Assembly (NCBI RefSeq): GCF_005146945.1
Contig: NZ_SWMS01000005.1
Span: forward strand, 248,001-312,000
DNA from: Prauserella endophytica
GTDB taxonomy: Bacteria > Actinomycetota > Actinomycetes > Mycobacteriales > Pseudonocardiaceae
Length of the DNA stretch: 64,000 bases
Direction: 5' to 3'
Shown one piece after another: positions 1-9,344 of the stretch. Position numbers and translations under genes: made by a program. Each line of letters starts with the position of its first letter. Within the stretch, counting starts at the first letter, position 1. Below the pieces are notes generated by a model. It did no database searches and was not told where the DNA came from. It saw only the letters and a program-made list of their open reading frames with translations.

Positions 1-738
1 GCCTACTCGAGCGGCAACCACGCGCAGGCCGTGGCCTACGCCGCGCGGACGTTCGGCATCCCCGCCCACATCGTCATGCCGGACGTGACACCGCAGGTGA
101 AGGTCGACAACACGCGCGGTTACGGCGCCGAGGTGGTGCTCGTCCCCATCGGCGAGCGCGAGTCCGCCGCGCTCGAGCTGGTGGAGAAGCTGGGCGCGGT
201 GCTGGTGCCGCCGTTCGACCACCCGGACATCATCGCCGGTCAGGGCACGATCGGGCTCGAGATCGCCGAGGACCTGCCCGATGTCGAGCTGGTGCTGGTG
301 CCGGTGAGCGGCGGCGGGCTCTCCTCGGGCATCGCGACGGCGGTCAAGGCGCTGTGCCCGGAGGCGCGTGTGGTCGGCGTGGAGCCGGAGCTCGCGGGCG
401 ACGCGCGGGAGAGCCTGCGGGCCGGGGCGCTCGTGGACTGGCCGATCGAGCGGCGCGCGCGGACCATCGCCGACGGGCTGCGCTCGCAGCTGTCCGAGCT
501 GACGTTCGCCCACCTGCGCGCGCACCTCGACGACATCGTCACCGTGAGCGAGGACGAGATCCGGGGCGCGATGGGCGTGCTGGCCACCAGGGGACGGCTC
601 GTCGCCGAGCCCAGCGGTGCCGTTGGCCTCGCCGCGTATCTCAACCGGGCGGGCGACCTGCCCCGTGGACGCACCGTGATCGTGGTGTCCGGTGGCAACG
701 TGACCCCGTCGCTGCTCTCCGACGTTCTCGGCGCCTGA
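1..738 (+). CDS. Threonine/serine dehydratase-like PLP enzyme (5' end outside window)
   Basis: The reading frame is open from base 1 and begins inside the conserved SSGNHAQAVA segment of fold-type II PLP enzymes, so the N-terminus with the Schiff-base lysine lies upstream of the window. The glycine-rich phosphate loop SGGGLSSG and the C-terminal VVSGGNV motif are present. Members deaminate threonine or serine to the 2-oxo acid, or racemise serine. No ACT regulatory domain follows the catalytic domain, which favours a catabolic dehydratase, threo-3-hydroxyaspartate ammonia-lyase or serine racemase over biosynthetic IlvA. The family is clear; the substrate is not. About 40 bases separate its stop from the next gene. 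Confidence 0.85.
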   Translation, partial: AYSSGNHAQAVAYAARTFGIPAHIVMPDVTPQVKVDNTRGYGAEVVLVPIGERESAALELVEKLGAVLVPPFDHPDIIAGQGTIGLEIAEDLPDVELVLVPVSGGGLSSGIATAVKALCPEARVVGVEPELAGDARESLRAGALVDWPIERRARTIADGLRSQLSELTFAHLRAHLDDIVTVSEDEIRGAMGVLATRGRLVAEPSGAVGLAAYLNRAGDLPRGRTVIVVSGGNVTPSLLSDVLGA

Positions 739-778
739 GCATTAGGGTGGGAGCCATCCGACGAAGGGATTTTCGCTC

Positions 779-1186
779 ATGCTGTTCGGAGACGAGCACG
801 TCCGCCGTTATGAGGAGACCGACGGGGAGGTCGGCCACGACTGGGAGAACGGTGCGCCGGTCCTCATCCTGACGACCAAGGGCCGCAAGACCGGCAAGGA
901 ACGCAAGTTCGCCTTGATCTACCAGGAGCACGAGGGCGACTACGTGATCGTCGCGTCCAAGGGTGGCGCCGACGAGCACCCCGGCTGGTACCACAATCTG
1001 GTGGCCGACCCCCAGGTGACGGTCCAGGTGAAGGCCGACAAGTTCGCGGCCAAGGCCCGGACGGCCAGTGAGAGCGAGAAGGCCGTGCTGTGGCCGAAGA
1101 TGGCGGCGGTGTGGCCCGCCTACGACGACTACCAGAAGAAGACGGATCGTGATATTCCCGTCGTAGTCCTGGAGCGTGTGGCCTGA
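779..1186 (+). CDS. Nitroreductase/deazaflavin-dependent oxidoreductase family protein (DUF385, Ddn-like)
   Basis: A 135-residue protein of the small split-barrel family that includes the F420-dependent nitro/quinone reductase Ddn of mycobacteria. The hallmark segment TTKGRKTGKERKFAL is near residue 40, and KGGADEHPGWYHNLVADP follows around residues 60-80. Family members bind F420 or related cofactors and reduce quinones or nitro compounds at the membrane, but many have no known substrate. The ATG is preceded by GAAGGG about ten bases upstream. The gene stands alone between the dehydratase and a small unknown ORF. Confidence 0.85.
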   Translation: MLFGDEHVRRYEETDGEVGHDWENGAPVLILTTKGRKTGKERKFALIYQEHEGDYVIVASKGGADEHPGWYHNLVADPQVTVQVKADKFAAKARTASESEKAVLWPKMAAVWPAYDDYQKKTDRDIPVVVLERVA

Positions 1187-1207
1187 ACCTCGACGAAGGG
1201 GACGAAC

Positions 1208-1381
1208 ATGGCGCAGCAGTCGACAGTCGACGTGGCCGGCCTGCTGGCGAAGCTGGCGGAGGCGGAGCATCAGGCCGAGCGCGGGGAGCTGAACCCGGCC
1301 GAGCTGCCCGGACTGGTGCGGGCCCAGCGGCTGGTGCGGGACTTCGCGGGCTGGCCGAAGGAAGTCGACTCCGACCGCTGA
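1208..1381 (+). CDS. Small conserved-looking hypothetical protein, 57 aa
   Basis: A 57-codon ORF starts at an ATG ([11 protein letters not shown]) 21 bases after the preceding stop, with a purine-rich GACGAAGGGGACGA leader. The product is acidic and probably helical, with repeated Ala, Leu and Glu and no signal peptide or cysteine motif. It fills the space up to the acyltransferase without overlapping another convincing gene, and its third positions are strongly GC, which supports coding. I do not recognise the family. Confidence 0.6.
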   Translation: MAQQSTVDVAGLLAKLAEAEHQAERGELNPAELPGLVRAQRLVRDFAGWPKEVDSDR

Positions 1382-1440
1382 CCGCGCTGCGCCGGTTTCC
1401 CCGTCGGGGCCGGGGCAGGTGGTTCAGCCTCGCGATCGAC

Positions 1441-2091
1441 GTGATCGCACCGTTCCTGGCGATGGGCACCCGCCTGCGGGTGACGGGTGCCCACCACCTG
1501 CCCCGCGAGGGCGGCGTGCTGGTGGCGAGCAACCACCTGTCCAACGCCGACCCGATCATGGTCACCGTGGCGTGCCTGATGGGCGGTCGCGTGCCGAGGT
1601 TCTTCGCCAAGGCGGGGCTGTGGCGGGTGCCGGTGGTGCGCGCCGTCATGACCTCGGGCAGGCACATCCCCGTGCACCGGGGCAAGGCGAGCGCGCTCGA
1701 GGCCTACCGCGACACCGTCGACGCCGCGCTGGCGGGCGACTGTGTCGTGGTGTTCCCCGAGGGCACCTTCAGCGACCGCGCCGACGAATGGCCCATGAAG
1801 GCCAAGACGGGACTCGCGCGGGTCGCGCTCACCACAGGGACGCCGGTGGTGCCGCTCGCGTGCTGGGGCTCGCAGCACGTGCTGCCGCAGAGCGCCCGGT
1901 TGCCGCGCGTGCTGCCGAGGCGCAGGGTGGAGCTGCTGGCCGGGCCACCGGTGGACCTCTCGGATCTGCGGTCGGACAAGCCCACCGCGTCCCAGCTCAG
2001 GGAGGCGACCGAACGCATCATGACGGCGATCACGTCGTTGCTGGCAGAGGTGCGCGGGGAGAGCCCGCCACCCGGAAACGTGAAGGCATAA
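1441..2091 (+). CDS. 1-acyl-sn-glycerol-3-phosphate acyltransferase family protein
   Basis: A PlsC-type acyltransferase that would transfer a fatty acyl group to lysophosphatidate or a related acceptor at the inner membrane face. The catalytic NHxxxxD motif is NHLSNADP (His32, Asp37) and the acceptor-binding FPEG motif lies at residues 105-108. The GTG start at 1441 gives 216 residues. The frame is open further upstream, and residues such as RWFSLAID encoded at about 1417-1440 resemble the family's N-terminal membrane segment. A CTG start near 1378, just after a GAAGGAAG stretch, is therefore possible. Lpd follows after 8 bases. Confidence 0.85.
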   Translation: MIAPFLAMGTRLRVTGAHHLPREGGVLVASNHLSNADPIMVTVACLMGGRVPRFFAKAGLWRVPVVRAVMTSGRHIPVHRGKASALEAYRDTVDAALAGDCVVVFPEGTFSDRADEWPMKAKTGLARVALTTGTPVVPLACWGSQHVLPQSARLPRVLPRRRVELLAGPPVDLSDLRSDKPTASQLREATERIMTAITSLLAEVRGESPPPGNVKA

Positions 2092-2099
2092 TCGCGACC

Positions 2100-3500
2100 A
2101 TGAGTGAACACTTCGACGTTGTGGTGCTGGGCGCGGGTCCCGGCGGGTACACCGCCGCGGTCCGCGCGGCGCAGCTCGGCTACGACACCGCCATCATCGA
2201 GGAGCGTTACTGGGGCGGGGTGTGCCTGAACGTCGGGTGCATTCCGTCGAAGGCGTTGCTGCGCAACGCCGAGCTGGCACACCTGTTCACCACGGAGGCC
2301 CGGACCTTCGGCATTCGGGTCGACGGCGAGGTGTCGTTCGACTACCAGGCCGCGTACCAGCGCAGCCGCAAGGTCGCCGATGGCCGCGTCAAAGGCGTTC
2401 ACTACCTGATGAAGAAGAACGCGATCACGCAGTTCGAGGGGCGTGGCACGTTCTCCAGCGACAAGGCGATCGAGGTGCGGCGTGCCGACGGCGAGACCGA
2501 GACGGTCACGTTCGACCACTGCATCATCGCGGCGGGTGCCACGCCGAAGCTGCTGCCCGGCACGTCGGTCAGCGACCGCGTGGTGACCTACGAGGAGCAG
2601 ATCCTCTCCTCGGACCTGCCGGAGAGCATCGTGATCGCGGGCGCGGGCGCGATCGGCGTCGAGTTCGCCTACGTGCTGCACAACTACGGTGTGAAGGTCA
2701 CGATCGTCGAGTTCCTCGACCGCATGGTGCCGCTGGAGGACGAGGAGGTGTCGGCCGAGCTGGCGCGGCGCTACCGCAGGCTGGGCATCGACGTCCTGAC
2801 GTCCACGCGCGTGGAGTCCATCGAGGAGACCTCCGACGGCGTGCGGGTCACGGTGTCGAAGGACGGCGAGCAGCAGGTGATCGAGGCCGGCAAGGTGTTG
2901 CAGGCCATAGGCTTCCAGCCCAATGTGGACGGTTACGGCCTCGAGAACACCGGTGTGCGGCTCACCGAGCGCGGCGCGATCGACGTGGACGGCCGGTGCC
3001 GCACGAGCGTGCCGCACATCTTCGCGATCGGTGACGTGACGGCGAAGCTCATGCTGGCGCACGCAGCGGAGTCGATGGCGATCCTGGCGGCCGAGACCAT
3101 CGCCGACGCGGAGACGATGGAGCTCGACTACCGGATGATCCCGAGGGCGACGTACTGCCAGCCGCAGATCGCGAGCTTCGGCCTCACGGAGGAGCAGGCG
3201 CGTTCGGAGGGCCACGACGTCCAGGTGGCCAAGTTCCCCTTCAGCGCCAACGGAAAGGCCCACGGCCTCGGCGACACGGTGGGCTTCGCGAAGATCATCA
3301 GCGACGGCAAGTACGGCGAGCTGCTGGGCGCCCACCTGATCGGCCCCGAGGTCACCGAGCTCCTGCCGGAGCTGACGCTGGCCCAGCAGTGGGACCTGAC
3401 GGTGCACGAGGTGGCCCGCAACGTCCACGCGCACCCGACCCTCGGCGAAGCCGTGAAGGAAGCGGTCCACGGCCTGGCCGGCCACATGATCAACATGTGA
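2100..3500 (+). CDS. lpdA: Dihydrolipoyl dehydrogenase (E3)
   Basis: A 466-residue FAD-dependent disulfide oxidoreductase that reoxidises dihydrolipoamide in 2-oxo acid dehydrogenase complexes. It shows the N-terminal FAD motif [10 protein letters not shown], redox-active cysteines in GGVCLNVGC (Cys42, Cys47), an NAD-binding [10 protein letters not shown], the second FAD motif IFAIGDV and the C-terminal catalytic HAHPT...E pair (about His445, Glu450). The frame is open far upstream, but only the ATG at 2100 ([13 protein letters not shown]) gives the family N-terminus. No E1 or E2 gene is adjacent, so it probably serves several complexes in trans. A 21-bp repeat array begins directly after the stop. 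Confidence 0.96.
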   Translation: MSEHFDVVVLGAGPGGYTAAVRAAQLGYDTAIIEERYWGGVCLNVGCIPSKALLRNAELAHLFTTEARTFGIRVDGEVSFDYQAAYQRSRKVADGRVKGVHYLMKKNAITQFEGRGTFSSDKAIEVRRADGETETVTFDHCIIAAGATPKLLPGTSVSDRVVTYEEQILSSDLPESIVIAGAGAIGVEFAYVLHNYGVKVTIVEFLDRMVPLEDEEVSAELARRYRRLGIDVLTSTRVESIEETSDGVRVTVSKDGEQQVIEAGKVLQAIGFQPNVDGYGLENTGVRLTERGAIDVDGRCRTSVPHIFAIGDVTAKLMLAHAAESMAILAAETIADAETMELDYRMIPRATYCQPQIASFGLTEEQARSEGHDVQVAKFPFSANGKAHGLGDTVGFAKIISDGKYGELLGAHLIGPEVTELLPELTLAQQWDLTVHEVARNVHAHPTLGEAVKEAVHGLAGHMINM

Positions 3501-3507
3501 CCGTTTC

Positions 3508-3828
3508 GCGAGTCCCCCGCTCAGGCCCGCGAGTCCCCCGCTCGGGCCCGCGAGTTGCCCGCTCGGGCCCGCGAGTTGCTCGTTCGGGCCCGCGAGTTGC
3601 TCGTTCGGGCCCGCGAGTTGCCCGTTCGGGCCCGCGAGTCTCGCCTTCCGGACGCCGAGTTGTGCGTTCCGCGGTCCGGCCGGACCGGATGGCGAGTAAG
3701 AAACCCTCTCTGGTGACGGCGAGCGGCCGGCTCACCGTCGGGAACGCGCAACTCGGCGGCCTGAGTGCGCAACTCGGCGTCCTGAGCGGGGGACTCGCGG
3801 GCGGGAGCGGGGGACTCGCGCGGAACGC
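3508..3828. repeat. 21-bp tandem repeat array, nested inverted arms (array 1)
   Basis: Eight forward units start with GCGAGT or CCGAGT at 3508, 3529, 3550, 3571, 3592, 3613, 3634 and 3655, an exact 21-bp period. Four reverse-complement units carry ACTCG at 3751, 3772, 3793 and 3814, again exactly 21 bp apart. The outermost units match perfectly: GCGAGTCCCCCGCTC at 3508-3522 and 3529-3543 against GAGCGGGGGACTCGC at 3784-3798 and 3805-3819. Thus the array is a long nested palindrome with a 75-base centre. It lies immediately 3' of lpdA, so a terminator-like or DNA-binding role is possible. The in-frame 7-residue repeats read from it are artefacts. Confidence 0.93.
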
Positions 3829-4512
3829 GAGCTCACGCGCGCGGGCCTGCTGGCGGCGGAGCAGGCGAGGGCCGTGCTCAGGGAGTCCGACGAGCTGCAC
3901 AGCATCAGCCAGGTCCTGCGCGGTGAGCTCTCCGGCACCCTGCGGATCGGCTGCTCACCACCCTCTCGCCCTGGCTCCTGCCGCGCATCATCGCCCATTT
4001 CGCGCACCGGCTCCCCGGTGTGCGGGTCGAGGTGCTGGAAGCCTCGTCCGATGGGTTGCAGCAGCGCCTTCAGGACGGGGACCTCGACGTCTGCCTGATG
4101 TGCGCCCAGCACATCCGCACCCGGCTCGACCACGAGGAGATCGTGCCGGTCCAGCTCGTGCTGCCCGCCGAGCACCGGCTCGCGGATCGCGACGAGGTAG
4201 GTGGCGTTCCGCGAGCTCGGCGACGAGCCGGCGGTGCTGCTCGCGGTGCTGCCCGCGCGGGACCTGGTGGAGGAAATCCTGCGCAAGACCGGCTTCACGC
4301 CGAACGTGGCCTGGCGCATCGCGAACGTGGAGACCATCCGGTCGATGGTCGGGAGGGGCTCGGCTACTCGGTGCTGATGGCAGACCCGTGCCCGACAACG
4401 CCGTGGTGCTCGGCTACCGCACGGCAGCGTTCCGACGGCGAAGGTCCGTGCGCTCGCCGACTGCTGCCGTCGCGAGTTCGCCGAGGAAGGGCATCCCGTG
4501 CAGCGACGGCCT
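3829..4512 (+). pseudogene. Decayed LysR-family regulator (effector domain remnant)
   Basis: Fragments in different frames line up with one LysR regulator. ELTRAGLLAAEQARAVL and GELSGTLRIG are in one frame at 3829-3950, and LLTTLSPWLLPRI with DGDLDVCLM in the next. After about 4195 come VAFRELGDEPAVL and GFTPNVAWRIANVET, then GLGYSVLMA, PDNAVVLGYRTAAF and ALADCC near the end. At least three frameshifts are needed, and the N-terminal helix-turn-helix is absent, replaced by array 1. Array 2 follows the 3' end. The gene is non-functional as it stands. Confidence 0.8.
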
Positions 4513-4514
4513 CC

Positions 4515-4625
4515 GGAACGCGCAACTCGTCGTCCGGAACGCGCAACTCGCTGTCCTGAGCGGGCGACTCGCGGGCGGGAGCGGGCGACTCGCGGGCGGG
4601 AGCGGGCGACTCGCGCGCGGGCGTA
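4515..4625. repeat. 21-bp tandem repeat array, inverted orientation only (array 2)
   Basis: Five units carry ACTCG at 4525, 4546, 4567, 4588 and 4609, exactly 21 bp apart and in the same orientation as the right arm of array 1. The last three are near-identical, with GAGCGGGCGACTCGCGGGCG. There is no forward partner arm here. The nearest forward arm is that of array 1, on the other side of the LysR remnant, so the two arrays bracket the pseudogene. About 130 bases of apparently non-coding sequence separate it from the transglycosylase start. Confidence 0.9.
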
Positions 4626-4758
4626 GCCAAAGCCGGGGTGCATGGTGCAGGCTGGCTCTGGCATTCGGCGGATTCATCGTGGCGGCTGCTGGGGCGACAA
4701 TCCTTTACCGGCGCTGGTGACGGTTCCGGCGGGCGACGACGTTCAAGGGGAGAACAGC

Positions 4759-6093
4759 ATGCACCGATCCCACCGCAGGGCCCTCGCTCGTCGCAGGCGT
4801 GCGAACGCGAGAAGAGCCCGAGTGGCCTCGCTGGCCGCCGTGTCATTGGCCTTCGTGCCGTTCGTGGGCGGTGGCGCCGGATCGCTGCCACTGGCCGGAA
4901 CCGGACTCCAGCAACCCTTCGGCGCCACCGGCGAGCGGCCCGCACAGCAACAGCTCAGCCCGCGGGTCCTTGCCGACGCGGGTGATCCGCTGGCGCTGGC
5001 GAGGGGCGGGGCGCCGCTGGGCGTGCCGATTCCCGAGCTCGCGGACGGCACCGGCGTCTCGGGCTCGTCGGCGACCGGCTCGCTCGGCATCCCCGGCGCC
5101 GTGCTGAAGGCCTACCACGACGCCGAGCGCTCACTCGCCTCGCTCAGCCCCGGCTGCAACCTCGACTGGAGCCTGCTGGCCGCCATCGGCCGGATCGAGT
5201 CAGGGCACGCGAGCGGCGGGCACGTCGACGGCGACGGCCGCACGCTCTCGCCGATCCTCGGCCCCCAGCTCAACGGTGCGGGCGCGTTCGCCGCGATCGC
5301 CGACACCGACGGCGGCGCGCTCGACGGCGACCGCGTGTGGGACCGGGCGGTCGGGCCCATGCAGTTCATCCCCGGCACGTGGCGCGCCTACGCCGCGGAC
5401 GGCAATGGCGACGGGGTCGCCGACCCGCACAACGTCTTCGACGCCACGGTCGCGGCAGGCAAGTACCTGTGCGCGGGCGGCGGCGACCTCGGCAACCCGC
5501 AGGACCGCGCGCGGGCCGTCTTCCGCTACAACCAATCGGACTCCTACGTGCGCACGGTCCTGCTGTGGGCGAGCCTCTACGCGGGAGGCGTGACGCCGAC
5601 GGCGAGCGCGCCCGGCCCGATCGTCCTCGCCGACGGCGGGCCGGTGCCCGGATTCCACCGCTCGCCGAGGGGCCAGAGCGCGCCGCCGCCATCGGCGCCG
5701 AGCGTGCGGCCCGGCCCCGCTCCCAGCAAGCCTCCCGCCACGGGCGCCCCTCCGGCCACGGACGCGCCTCCTGCCACGGGCGCCCCTCCGGCCACGGGCG
5801 GTCCCGGCACCACCACACCGCCGCCCGGCACCAGCGAGCCGGACCGCACCACGCCGACCACGCCGCCACCCTCCACGGACGAGCCGGATCCCACCACGCC
5901 ACCGCCGACGTGCGAGCCCACAGAGCCCACAGAGCCGACCGAGCCCACCACGACGGAGCCCACGGAGCCCACCGAGACGACGGAGCCGGCCGAGCAGCCC
6001 GCCGGCACGGAGCCCACCGAGACGCCCACGAGCACCGAGCCGACGGAGCCCACCGACACCACGGAGCCGCCTCCGCCGTCCTGCACACCCTGA
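4759..6093 (+). CDS. Secreted lytic transglycosylase with Pro/Thr-rich tail
   Basis: A 444-residue exported murein hydrolase. The ATG at 4759 follows AAGGGGAG and gives a very basic N-terminus (MHRSHRRALARRRRANARRA) and a hydrophobic stretch, consistent with a signal peptide or membrane anchor. The goose-lysozyme-like domain covers roughly residues 125-290. It has the catalytic Glu147 in GRIESGH, then VGPMQFIPGTW and FRYNQSDSYV, and would cleave the MurNAc-GlcNAc bond to a 1,6-anhydro product. From about residue 310 the tail is low complexity: PATGAPPATD-type repeats followed by EPTEPT repeats, typical of wall-spanning linkers. An upstream longer frame through the repeats is rejected. Confidence 0.9.
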   Translation: MHRSHRRALARRRRANARRARVASLAAVSLAFVPFVGGGAGSLPLAGTGLQQPFGATGERPAQQQLSPRVLADAGDPLALARGGAPLGVPIPELADGTGVSGSSATGSLGIPGAVLKAYHDAERSLASLSPGCNLDWSLLAAIGRIESGHASGGHVDGDGRTLSPILGPQLNGAGAFAAIADTDGGALDGDRVWDRAVGPMQFIPGTWRAYAADGNGDGVADPHNVFDATVAAGKYLCAGGGDLGNPQDRARAVFRYNQSDSYVRTVLLWASLYAGGVTPTASAPGPIVLADGGPVPGFHRSPRGQSAPPPSAPSVRPGPAPSKPPATGAPPATDAPPATGAPPATGGPGTTTPPPGTSEPDRTTPTTPPPSTDEPDPTTPPPTCEPTEPTEPTEPTTTEPTEPTETTEPAEQPAGTEPTETPTSTEPTEPTDTTEPPPPSCTP

Positions 6094-6163
6094 GAGTGGC
6101 CCACGCCGCCGGTGGCGAGCCCCTCGCCGAGCGGGGGGAGGCCGCCACCTAGGGTGCGGCGGC

Positions 6164-7684
6164 ATGGTGGGACAGGGCACGGCTCACGCGCCGCGCGCGG
6201 GAGCGCAGGCCGCCGTTCCCACCTTCGCGCGCCTGCCGGTGCTCGCCGTCGCGGGCGCTGCGATGGCCGTGCTGCTCGCCGTCAGCGGCCGCTACGGCTA
6301 CCACGGCGACGAGCTGTACTTCATCGCCGCCGGGCGGCACCTCGACTGGGGCTACGCCGACCAGCCGCCGATGCTGCCGCTGCTCGCGCTGCTCACCGAC
6401 ACGCTCTTTCCCGGCTCGGTGACCGGTTTCCGGCTGCCCGCGATCCTGTTCACCGGTGCGGGCGTGGCGATCGCCGCGCTCATCGCGCGCGAACTCGGCG
6501 GCAGCGCGCGAGCGCAGGCCATGGCGGCCGGTGCCTACGCGTGCTCGCCGTTCCTGCTCGCCGGCGCGGGCCACATCCTCGCCACGCACATGGTCGACGC
6601 GTTCCTGTGGACGGTGATCTGCTGGCTCGTGGTCCGGTGGGTGCGGGTGCGCGACGACCGGCTGCTGTTCGCCGCCGCGCTGGTGACCGCCGTGGACCTC
6701 CAGGTGAAGTTCCTCATCCCCGTGTTCTGGGCACTGCTCGCGGTGTCCGCGCTCGTGCTCGGGCCGAGGGACCTGCCGCGCAGGCCGCTGCTGCTGGCCG
6801 GTGGCGCGATCGCCGTGCTCACGTGCGTGCCGACGCTCGCGTGGCAGGCGGCGCACGGCTGGCCGCAGCTGGAGATGAACGCGATCGTCGCGAGTGAGGT
6901 CGCGTTCGCGGGCGGGCGAGCCACCTTCCTGCCCATGGCGCTGGAGCAGGCCGGGATCGGCGTCGGCGCGCTGGCGCTCGTGCTCGGTGTGTGGTGGCTG
7001 CTGCGCTCGCCGCGGTTGCGCCCGTACCGGTTCCTCGGCCCCGTGGTGCTCGGGGTCACGACCGTCTTCTGGTTCACCGCGGGGCGGCCCTACTACGTCG
7101 GCGGACTGTTCGCGCTGTGTTTCGCCGTCGCCGCCGTGGAGCTGGACCGTGTGCTCGTCCCGCGCTGGCGGCCGGTCGTGCTGCTCGCCTACGCGCTTTC
7201 GGCCGTGGTCGCGGTCAGCTGGCTGCCCGTCAAGCCCGTCTCGGACTACGCGGGCAAGCCGTACAGCCCGATGAACATGGCGCTCGAGGAGTTCGGCTGG
7301 GAGGGCGTCGCGCGCAGTGTCGCCGCCGCCTACACGTCGCTGCCGCCGGGCGACCGGGCCCGCACGACGGTGGTCACCGAGACCTACTGGCAGGCCGCCG
7401 CGATCGAGAAGTTCGCTCCCTGGCTGCCGGAGCCGTACAGCGGAAGCAGGGGCTACTGGTACTTCGGTTCGCCGCCCGAGCAGGCCGTGGACGTCGTGTT
7501 CGTCGGCTCGACGCGTGAACGTCTGCTCGGCTACTTCGCCGGCGTGCGCAAGCTCGGCGAGGTCGACAACGGCCACCGGATCAACAACGTCACGCAGGGC
7601 GAGCCGATCTGGCTCTGCGAGGGTCGCGTGGCTCCGTGGACGGAGCTGTGGCCGCGGCTTCGCCACATGTCTTTCACCTGGTAG
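6164..7684 (+). CDS. GT39/PMT-like polytopic glycosyltransferase
   Basis: A 506-residue integral membrane protein with many hydrophobic helices and the acidic first-loop motif YHGDELYF (Asp49, Glu50). That motif is typical of the ArnT/PMT superfamily, whose members use polyprenyl-phosphate sugars outside the membrane. The following RLPAILFTG and the C-terminal aromatic-rich extracellular domain also fit GT39 proteins of actinomycetes. Donor and acceptor cannot be told; protein O-mannosylation or a cell-wall glycan are candidates. It starts 70 bases after the transglycosylase and has no obvious operon partner. Confidence 0.8.
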   Translation: MVGQGTAHAPRAGAQAAVPTFARLPVLAVAGAAMAVLLAVSGRYGYHGDELYFIAAGRHLDWGYADQPPMLPLLALLTDTLFPGSVTGFRLPAILFTGAGVAIAALIARELGGSARAQAMAAGAYACSPFLLAGAGHILATHMVDAFLWTVICWLVVRWVRVRDDRLLFAAALVTAVDLQVKFLIPVFWALLAVSALVLGPRDLPRRPLLLAGGAIAVLTCVPTLAWQAAHGWPQLEMNAIVASEVAFAGGRATFLPMALEQAGIGVGALALVLGVWWLLRSPRLRPYRFLGPVVLGVTTVFWFTAGRPYYVGGLFALCFAVAAVELDRVLVPRWRPVVLLAYALSAVVAVSWLPVKPVSDYAGKPYSPMNMALEEFGWEGVARSVAAAYTSLPPGDRARTTVVTETYWQAAAIEKFAPWLPEPYSGSRGYWYFGSPPEQAVDVVFVGSTRERLLGYFAGVRKLGEVDNGHRINNVTQGEPIWLCEGRVAPWTELWPRLRHMSFTW

Positions 7685-7714
7685 AGCCGCTTTTCTCCGA
7701 CGACTACGCCAAGT

Positions 7715-7788
7715 AGTTGTTCACAAGCGCGCAACTTCACCTTGACGGGTGTTGTGGGTCACTCTACTTTTGCATGTCACAGGAGGAA
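7715..7788 (+). promoter_or_regulatory. Promoter and leader of the sugar ABC transporter operon
   Basis: A good vegetative-type promoter is visible: -35 TTGACG at 7742-7747, a 17-base spacer, and -10 TACTTT at 7765-7770. Transcription would begin near 7777. A strong ribosome site AGGAGGAA lies at 7781-7788, 11 bases before GTG 7800. Just upstream, AGTTG (7715-7719) and CAACT (7732-7736) form an imperfect inverted repeat that could bind a regulator. Its placement supports GTG 7800 as the start and a single promoter for the block beginning here. Confidence 0.65.
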
Positions 7789-7799
7789 GTGGGGCTGAT

Positions 7800-9344
7800 G
7801 TGGATTTAAGTCTGCATGCGGCGAGCGCTGACGAGGGCGTCGAGCCACTGCTGGCGATGCGCGGCATCGTCAAGCTCTTCCCCGGGGTCCGTGCGCTCGA
7901 CGGCGTCGACCTCGAGGTTCGCGCAGGCGAGGTGCACTGCCTGCTCGGCCAGAACGGCGCGGGGAAGTCGACGCTTATCAAGACGCTGGCCGGGGCGCAC
8001 CAGCCCGACGCGGGCGAGATCGTGTGGCGCGGGGAGGCCATCACCCTGCCCTCGCCGGTGGCCGCCCTCAAGCGCGGCATCGCGACGATGTACCAGGAGC
8101 TCGACCTCATCCCGAGCCTCTCGGTGGCGGAGAACGTCTTCCTCGGCCACGAGCGGGCGCGGTTCGGCTTCACCAGGCCCGCCGCCGCCCGCGCCGAGAC
8201 GGCCGCGCTGCTGGAGCGGCTCGGCCACGCCGAGATCTCGCCGGACGAGGAGGTCGGCAGGCTCTCCGCGGCGGGCCAGCAGCTGGTCTCGATGGCGAGG
8301 GCACTCGCGCACGACGCGCGGCTCATCGTCGCCGACGAGCCGACGGCCGCGCTCGCCAGCGACGAGGTGGACAACCTCTTCCGCATCATCGCCGAGCTGA
8401 CCGCCTCGGGCGTCGCGGTGGTCTACATCTCCCACCGGCTCGAGGAGATCCGCCGCATCGGCCACCGCGTCACCGTCATCAAGGACGGGCGCACGGTCGC
8501 GGCCAACCTCGACGCGCGCGAGTCGCCGACCTCCGACCTCGTCGACCTCATGGCGGGCCGCAAGGTCCAGACGGCGTTCCGCGAGGTGGGCGAGGCGACG
8601 GTCGAGTTGGGCGACGTGCTGCTCGACGTGCGCGGGCTGAGCCGCGACGGCGAGTTCCGCGACGTCACGTTCTCCGTGCGCGCGGGCGAGATCGTCGGGC
8701 TGGCGGGGCTCGTCGGCGCGGGCCGCAGCGAGGTGCTGGAGACGATCTTCGGGGCGCGCAAGGCCGACGCGGGCACCGTGTCGGTCGACGGCAGGACGCT
8801 GCGACCCGGCAGCGTCGCGTCGGCCGTCAAGGCCGGGGTGGGCCTCGCGCCCGAGGAGCGCAAGAGCCAGGCGTTGCTGCTCGACATGTCGGTGACCCAC
8901 AACGTCACACTCGCGAGTCTCGACGAGTACAGCAGGCTCGGCTTCTCGCAGCGGGGCAGGGAGACCAGGGACTCGGCGTCCACTTTGGATCGGCTCGACC
9001 TGCGGCCGGCCGACCCGTGGCGGCTCGTGCGCACGCTTTCCGGCGGCAACCAGCAGAAGGCCGTGGTGGCCCGCTGGCTCGTGCACGGCTGCCGGGTGCT
9101 GCTGCTCGACGAGCCGACGCGGGGTGTCGACGTCGGCGCCCGCGCCGAGCTGTACCGGCTCATCCACGAGCTCGCGGCCACCGGGGTCGCCATCGTGCTG
9201 GTGTCCAGCGAGATCCCCGAGGTGCTCGGACTCGCCGACCGGGTGCTCGTGCTGCGGGAGGGCGACGTGCTGGCCGACCGGCCCGCGAACGAACTGACGG
9301 AAGGCGACGTGCTGGACATGGTCATGGAAGGAAGCGCAGCGTGA
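7800..9344 (+). CDS. Sugar ABC transporter ATP-binding protein (RbsA/MglA type)
   Basis: A 514-residue protein with two fused nucleotide-binding domains that powers a CUT2-family monosaccharide importer. The first Walker A is GQNGAGKST (residues 50-58), with Walker B VADEPTAAL. The second half has the signature [15 protein letters not shown] and LLLDEPTRGVDVGA. The N-terminal signature is degenerate (LSAAGQQ). GTG 7800 is chosen because of AGGAGGAA upstream; an earlier GTG at 7749 would read through the promoter. The third codon (7806-7808) is the rare leucine codon TTA. The stop overlaps the permease start (GTGA). Confidence 0.93.
   Translation: MDLSLHAASADEGVEPLLAMRGIVKLFPGVRALDGVDLEVRAGEVHCLLGQNGAGKSTLIKTLAGAHQPDAGEIVWRGEAITLPSPVAALKRGIATMYQELDLIPSLSVAENVFLGHERARFGFTRPAAARAETAALLERLGHAEISPDEEVGRLSAAGQQLVSMARALAHDARLIVADEPTAALASDEVDNLFRIIAELTASGVAVVYISHRLEEIRRIGHRVTVIKDGRTVAANLDARESPTSDLVDLMAGRKVQTAFREVGEATVELGDVLLDVRGLSRDGEFRDVTFSVRAGEIVGLAGLVGAGRSEVLETIFGARKADAGTVSVDGRTLRPGSVASAVKAGVGLAPEERKSQALLLDMSVTHNVTLASLDEYSRLGFSQRGRETRDSASTLDRLDLRPADPWRLVRTLSGGNQQKAVVARWLVHGCRVLLLDEPTRGVDVGARAELYRLIHELAATGVAIVLVSSEIPEVLGLADRVLVLREGDVLADRPANELTEGDVLDMVMEGSAA

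Noticed and set aside
1704-3485. 593-residue minus-strand ORF opposite lpdA
   Set aside because: It is a codon-bias shadow of the dihydrolipoyl dehydrogenase and acyltransferase genes; its His/Arg-rich composition matches no family.
3508-3675. Possible CRISPR array
   Set aside because: Units are directly adjacent, with no unique spacers, and no cas genes are present in the window.
3389-4720. Long plus-strand ORF with PRVARSG heptapeptide repeats
   Set aside because: It is produced by the 21-bp array (7 codons per unit), starts inside lpdA and runs across the broken LysR gene; the reverse-strand equivalents are just as long.
4625-4758. Possible c-di-AMP (ydaO) riboswitch before the lytic transglycosylase
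   Set aside because: Such riboswitches precede some actinomycete wall hydrolase genes, but I could not find the conserved helices; the leader is only about 130 bases after array 2.
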